A stretch of DNA of 6,956 nt from an uncultured Stenotrophomonas sp. (lineage in GTDB: Bacteria > Pseudomonadota > Gammaproteobacteria > Xanthomonadales > Xanthomonadaceae), in NCBI GenBank assembly GCA_946223375.1, contig CAMICU010000192.1:1-6956 (forward strand), given 5' to 3'. Positions 6,055 to 6,956 of the stretch are shown one piece after another (positions within the stretch are counted from its first letter, which is position 1; each line of letters begins with the position of its first letter). The notes under the pieces are model-generated. The model was not told the origin of the DNA, searched no databases, and saw only the letters and a program-made list of their open reading frames with translations. The position numbers were made by a program, and so were the translations under genes.

Positions 6055-6070
6055 TGCAAGTGGCGTGCCA
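6055..6070 (-). promoter_or_regulatory. Consensus sigma-54 promoter of fliD
   Basis: Minus-strand TGGCACGCCACTTGCA fits the sigma-54 consensus TGGCACG-N4-TTGCW at every fixed base, with GG at 6069-6068 and GC at 6057-6056, 10 nt apart. The start site would be near 6044, just upstream of the FliA -35 box. It would be read by RpoN with an enhancer-binding protein, plausibly FleQ or a similar activator. A G10 tract lies 12 bp upstream of the -24 box. Confidence 0.85.
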
Positions 6071-6082
6071 GCGGTGCCGACG

Positions 6083-6092
6083 CCCCCCCCCC
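6083..6092 (-). repeat. Homopolymer tract of 10 G (10 C on the plus strand)
   Basis: Ten consecutive G on the minus strand, located between the fliC terminator and the fliD sigma-54 promoter, 12 bp upstream of the -24 box. It lies outside any gene. Tracts of this length are prone to slippage and to sequencing error. Length change here would alter spacing between the promoter and any upstream activator site. Confidence 0.75.
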
Positions 6093-6159
6093 TGGCGGCG
6101 CCCGGCAGGGGCTGCGGGGATCGCCGCGTGCGGACCGGGGCAGGCCGGCGTCACAACGC

Positions 6160-6184
6160 AAAAACCCCGCCGTTGCCGGCGGGG
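6160..6184 (-). terminator. Intrinsic terminator of fliC
   Basis: On the minus strand CCCCGCCG, loop GCAA, CGGCGGGG, then TTTTT (6164-6160). This is a perfect 8-bp GC stem with a GNRA-type tetraloop and a T-run, 53 bp after the fliC stop. It separates flagellin from the fliD operon, which has its own promoters downstream. Confidence 0.93.
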
Positions 6185-6192
6185 CTCTTGCT

Positions 6193-6218
6193 GGCGGCGC
6201 CGTTTTCACGGCGCTGCC
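6193..6218 (-). repeat. Second stem-loop between the fliC stop and its terminator
   Basis: Arms GCGCCG (6197-6202) and CGGCGC (6209-6214) around a 6-nt loop form a 6-bp stem. Three further GC pairs can form after one mismatch. It lies in the 3' untranslated part of the fliC mRNA, directly before the terminator hairpin, and may help protect the abundant flagellin transcript from 3' decay. No T-run follows it. Confidence 0.45.
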
Positions 6219-6237
6219 GGGGGTGTCGCATGCGGGA

Positions 6238-6956
6238 TCAGCGCAGCAGGCTCAGCACGTTCTGGCTGGTCTGGTTGGCCTGGGCCAGCATGGCGGTACC
6301 GGCCTGCTGCAGGATCTGCGTGCGGGTCAGTTCCGCCGTTTCCTTGGCGTAGTCGGTGTCACGGATACGGCTGCGGGCCGAGGACATGTTTTCCGACGAG
6401 GTGTTCAGGTTGGCGACCACCGAGGTGAAGCGGTTCTGCACCGCACCCAGGTCGGCGCGGGCCGAGTTGATGGTGTTCAGTGCAGCGTCCATCGCGTTCA
6501 GTGCGTTGTCGGCACCGGCAGTGGTGGAGATGTCCAGGTCGGCGAAGCCGGTGGCCGAAGCGCCCGCAGCCCAGGCGGTGCCGAAGCCAGCGGTGGCGGT
6601 GCCGCCGGCGGTCAGGCCGGTCTGGTCGGTGAGGGTGGCGCCGCCGCCGCCGATGGTGAAGTCACCCGAGGCCGAAGCCAGCTGCAGCTTGCCGGTGCTG
6701 TCCAGCGACGCCGAGACGCCGGTGTTGTAGCTCTGGTTGTTGATCGCCTTGACCAGGTCGGTGGCACGCTGTGCGCCGCTGCCGGCTGCGCCGAAGTTGA
6801 TCGTGGCGGTGCCCTTGGTGCCGGTCAGGGTGAAGTTGCCCGCGGTGAAGCTGGCCGGGGTGCCGCCGGTTTCAGCCTGTGCGCTGACCGTGGCGGTCAG
6901 TCCGCCGGTGACGCTGATCGCGGCGGTGTTGGTGTTGGTCAGGGCGACGTCCGTGC
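6238..6956 (-). CDS. fliC: FliC flagellin, C-terminal part (N-terminus beyond right edge)
   Basis: The last 238 codons of flagellin, the filament subunit exported by the flagellar type III system. The visible start is a low-complexity Thr/Ala/Gly-rich variable region (surface-exposed D2/D3 type). It includes a flagellin-hook IN-like motif, RATDLVKAINNQSYNTGVSA, roughly at visible residues 65-84. The last 90 or so residues are the conserved D1/D0 helices: ALNTINSARADLGAVQNRF, then ENMSSARSRIRDTDYAKETA, then ILQQAGTAMLAQANQTSQNV, ending LSLLR. This terminus is the site bound by FliS, whose gene lies downstream. A strong terminator follows. The conserved N-terminal D0/D1 region and the promoter are outside the window. 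Related genomes often carry several tandem flagellin genes, so this may be the last of a series. Confidence 0.96.
   Translation of the reverse strand, partial: TDVALTNTNTAAISVTGGLTATVSAQAETGGTPASFTAGNFTLTGTKGTATINFGAAGSGAQRATDLVKAINNQSYNTGVSASLDSTGKLQLASASGDFTIGGGGATLTDQTGLTAGGTATAGFGTAWAAGASATGFADLDISTTAGADNALNAMDAALNTINSARADLGAVQNRFTSVVANLNTSSENMSSARSRIRDTDYAKETAELTRTQILQQAGTAMLAQANQTSQNVLSLLR

Noticed and set aside
1..6956. CRISPR array, insertion sequence or prophage content
   Set aside because: No regularly spaced repeats, transposase, integrase or phage genes are visible; the window reads as a coherent flagellar cluster.

Overview
This is a high-GC bacterial window in which every gene lies on the minus strand, so the biological order runs from high to low coordinates. 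Gene content and order match the late-filament and master-regulator part of a polar flagellar cluster in the Xanthomonadaceae. The assignment to Stenotrophomonas or Xanthomonas is inferred from the flagellin C-terminus, a flagellum-linked second sigma-54 gene, an atypical PilZ protein of the kind known from xanthomonads, and FleQ. No species can be fixed from the window alone.

Layout in transcription order: the 3' part of fliC (flagellin, 6956-6238, N-terminus outside the window); a strong intrinsic terminator (6184-6160); a regulatory intergenic region holding a G10 tract, a consensus sigma-54 promoter and a near-consensus sigma-28 (FliA) promoter; fliD (filament cap); a 115-bp gap with a possible second FliA promoter and a hairpin; then a tight cluster of fliS (flagellin chaperone), a FliT-like small helical protein and an atypical PilZ-domain protein. 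These are followed, after an 80-bp gap, by a NarL/LuxR-type response regulator with a GTG start. A 262-bp leader with unusual interleaved inverted repeats precedes rpoN (flagellar sigma-54, often called rpoN2). Next come a stand-alone receiver protein and the start of fleQ, which overlaps it by 8 bp and runs off the left edge.

Together the window holds the filament tip-assembly module (FliC subunit, FliD cap, FliS and FliT-like export chaperones) and the control module that drives flagellar transcription (sigma-54 plus its activator FleQ). Two receiver proteins without partner kinases and one probable c-di-GMP-family protein lie between the modules. The promoters seen fit a hierarchy in which RpoN/FleQ and then FliA act on fliD. 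No mobile elements, CRISPR arrays, tRNA or rRNA genes were seen. The components are known families; the less ordinary content is in the intergenic regions (stacked fliD promoters beside a homopolymer, and the rpoN leader) and in the regulators around rpoN.
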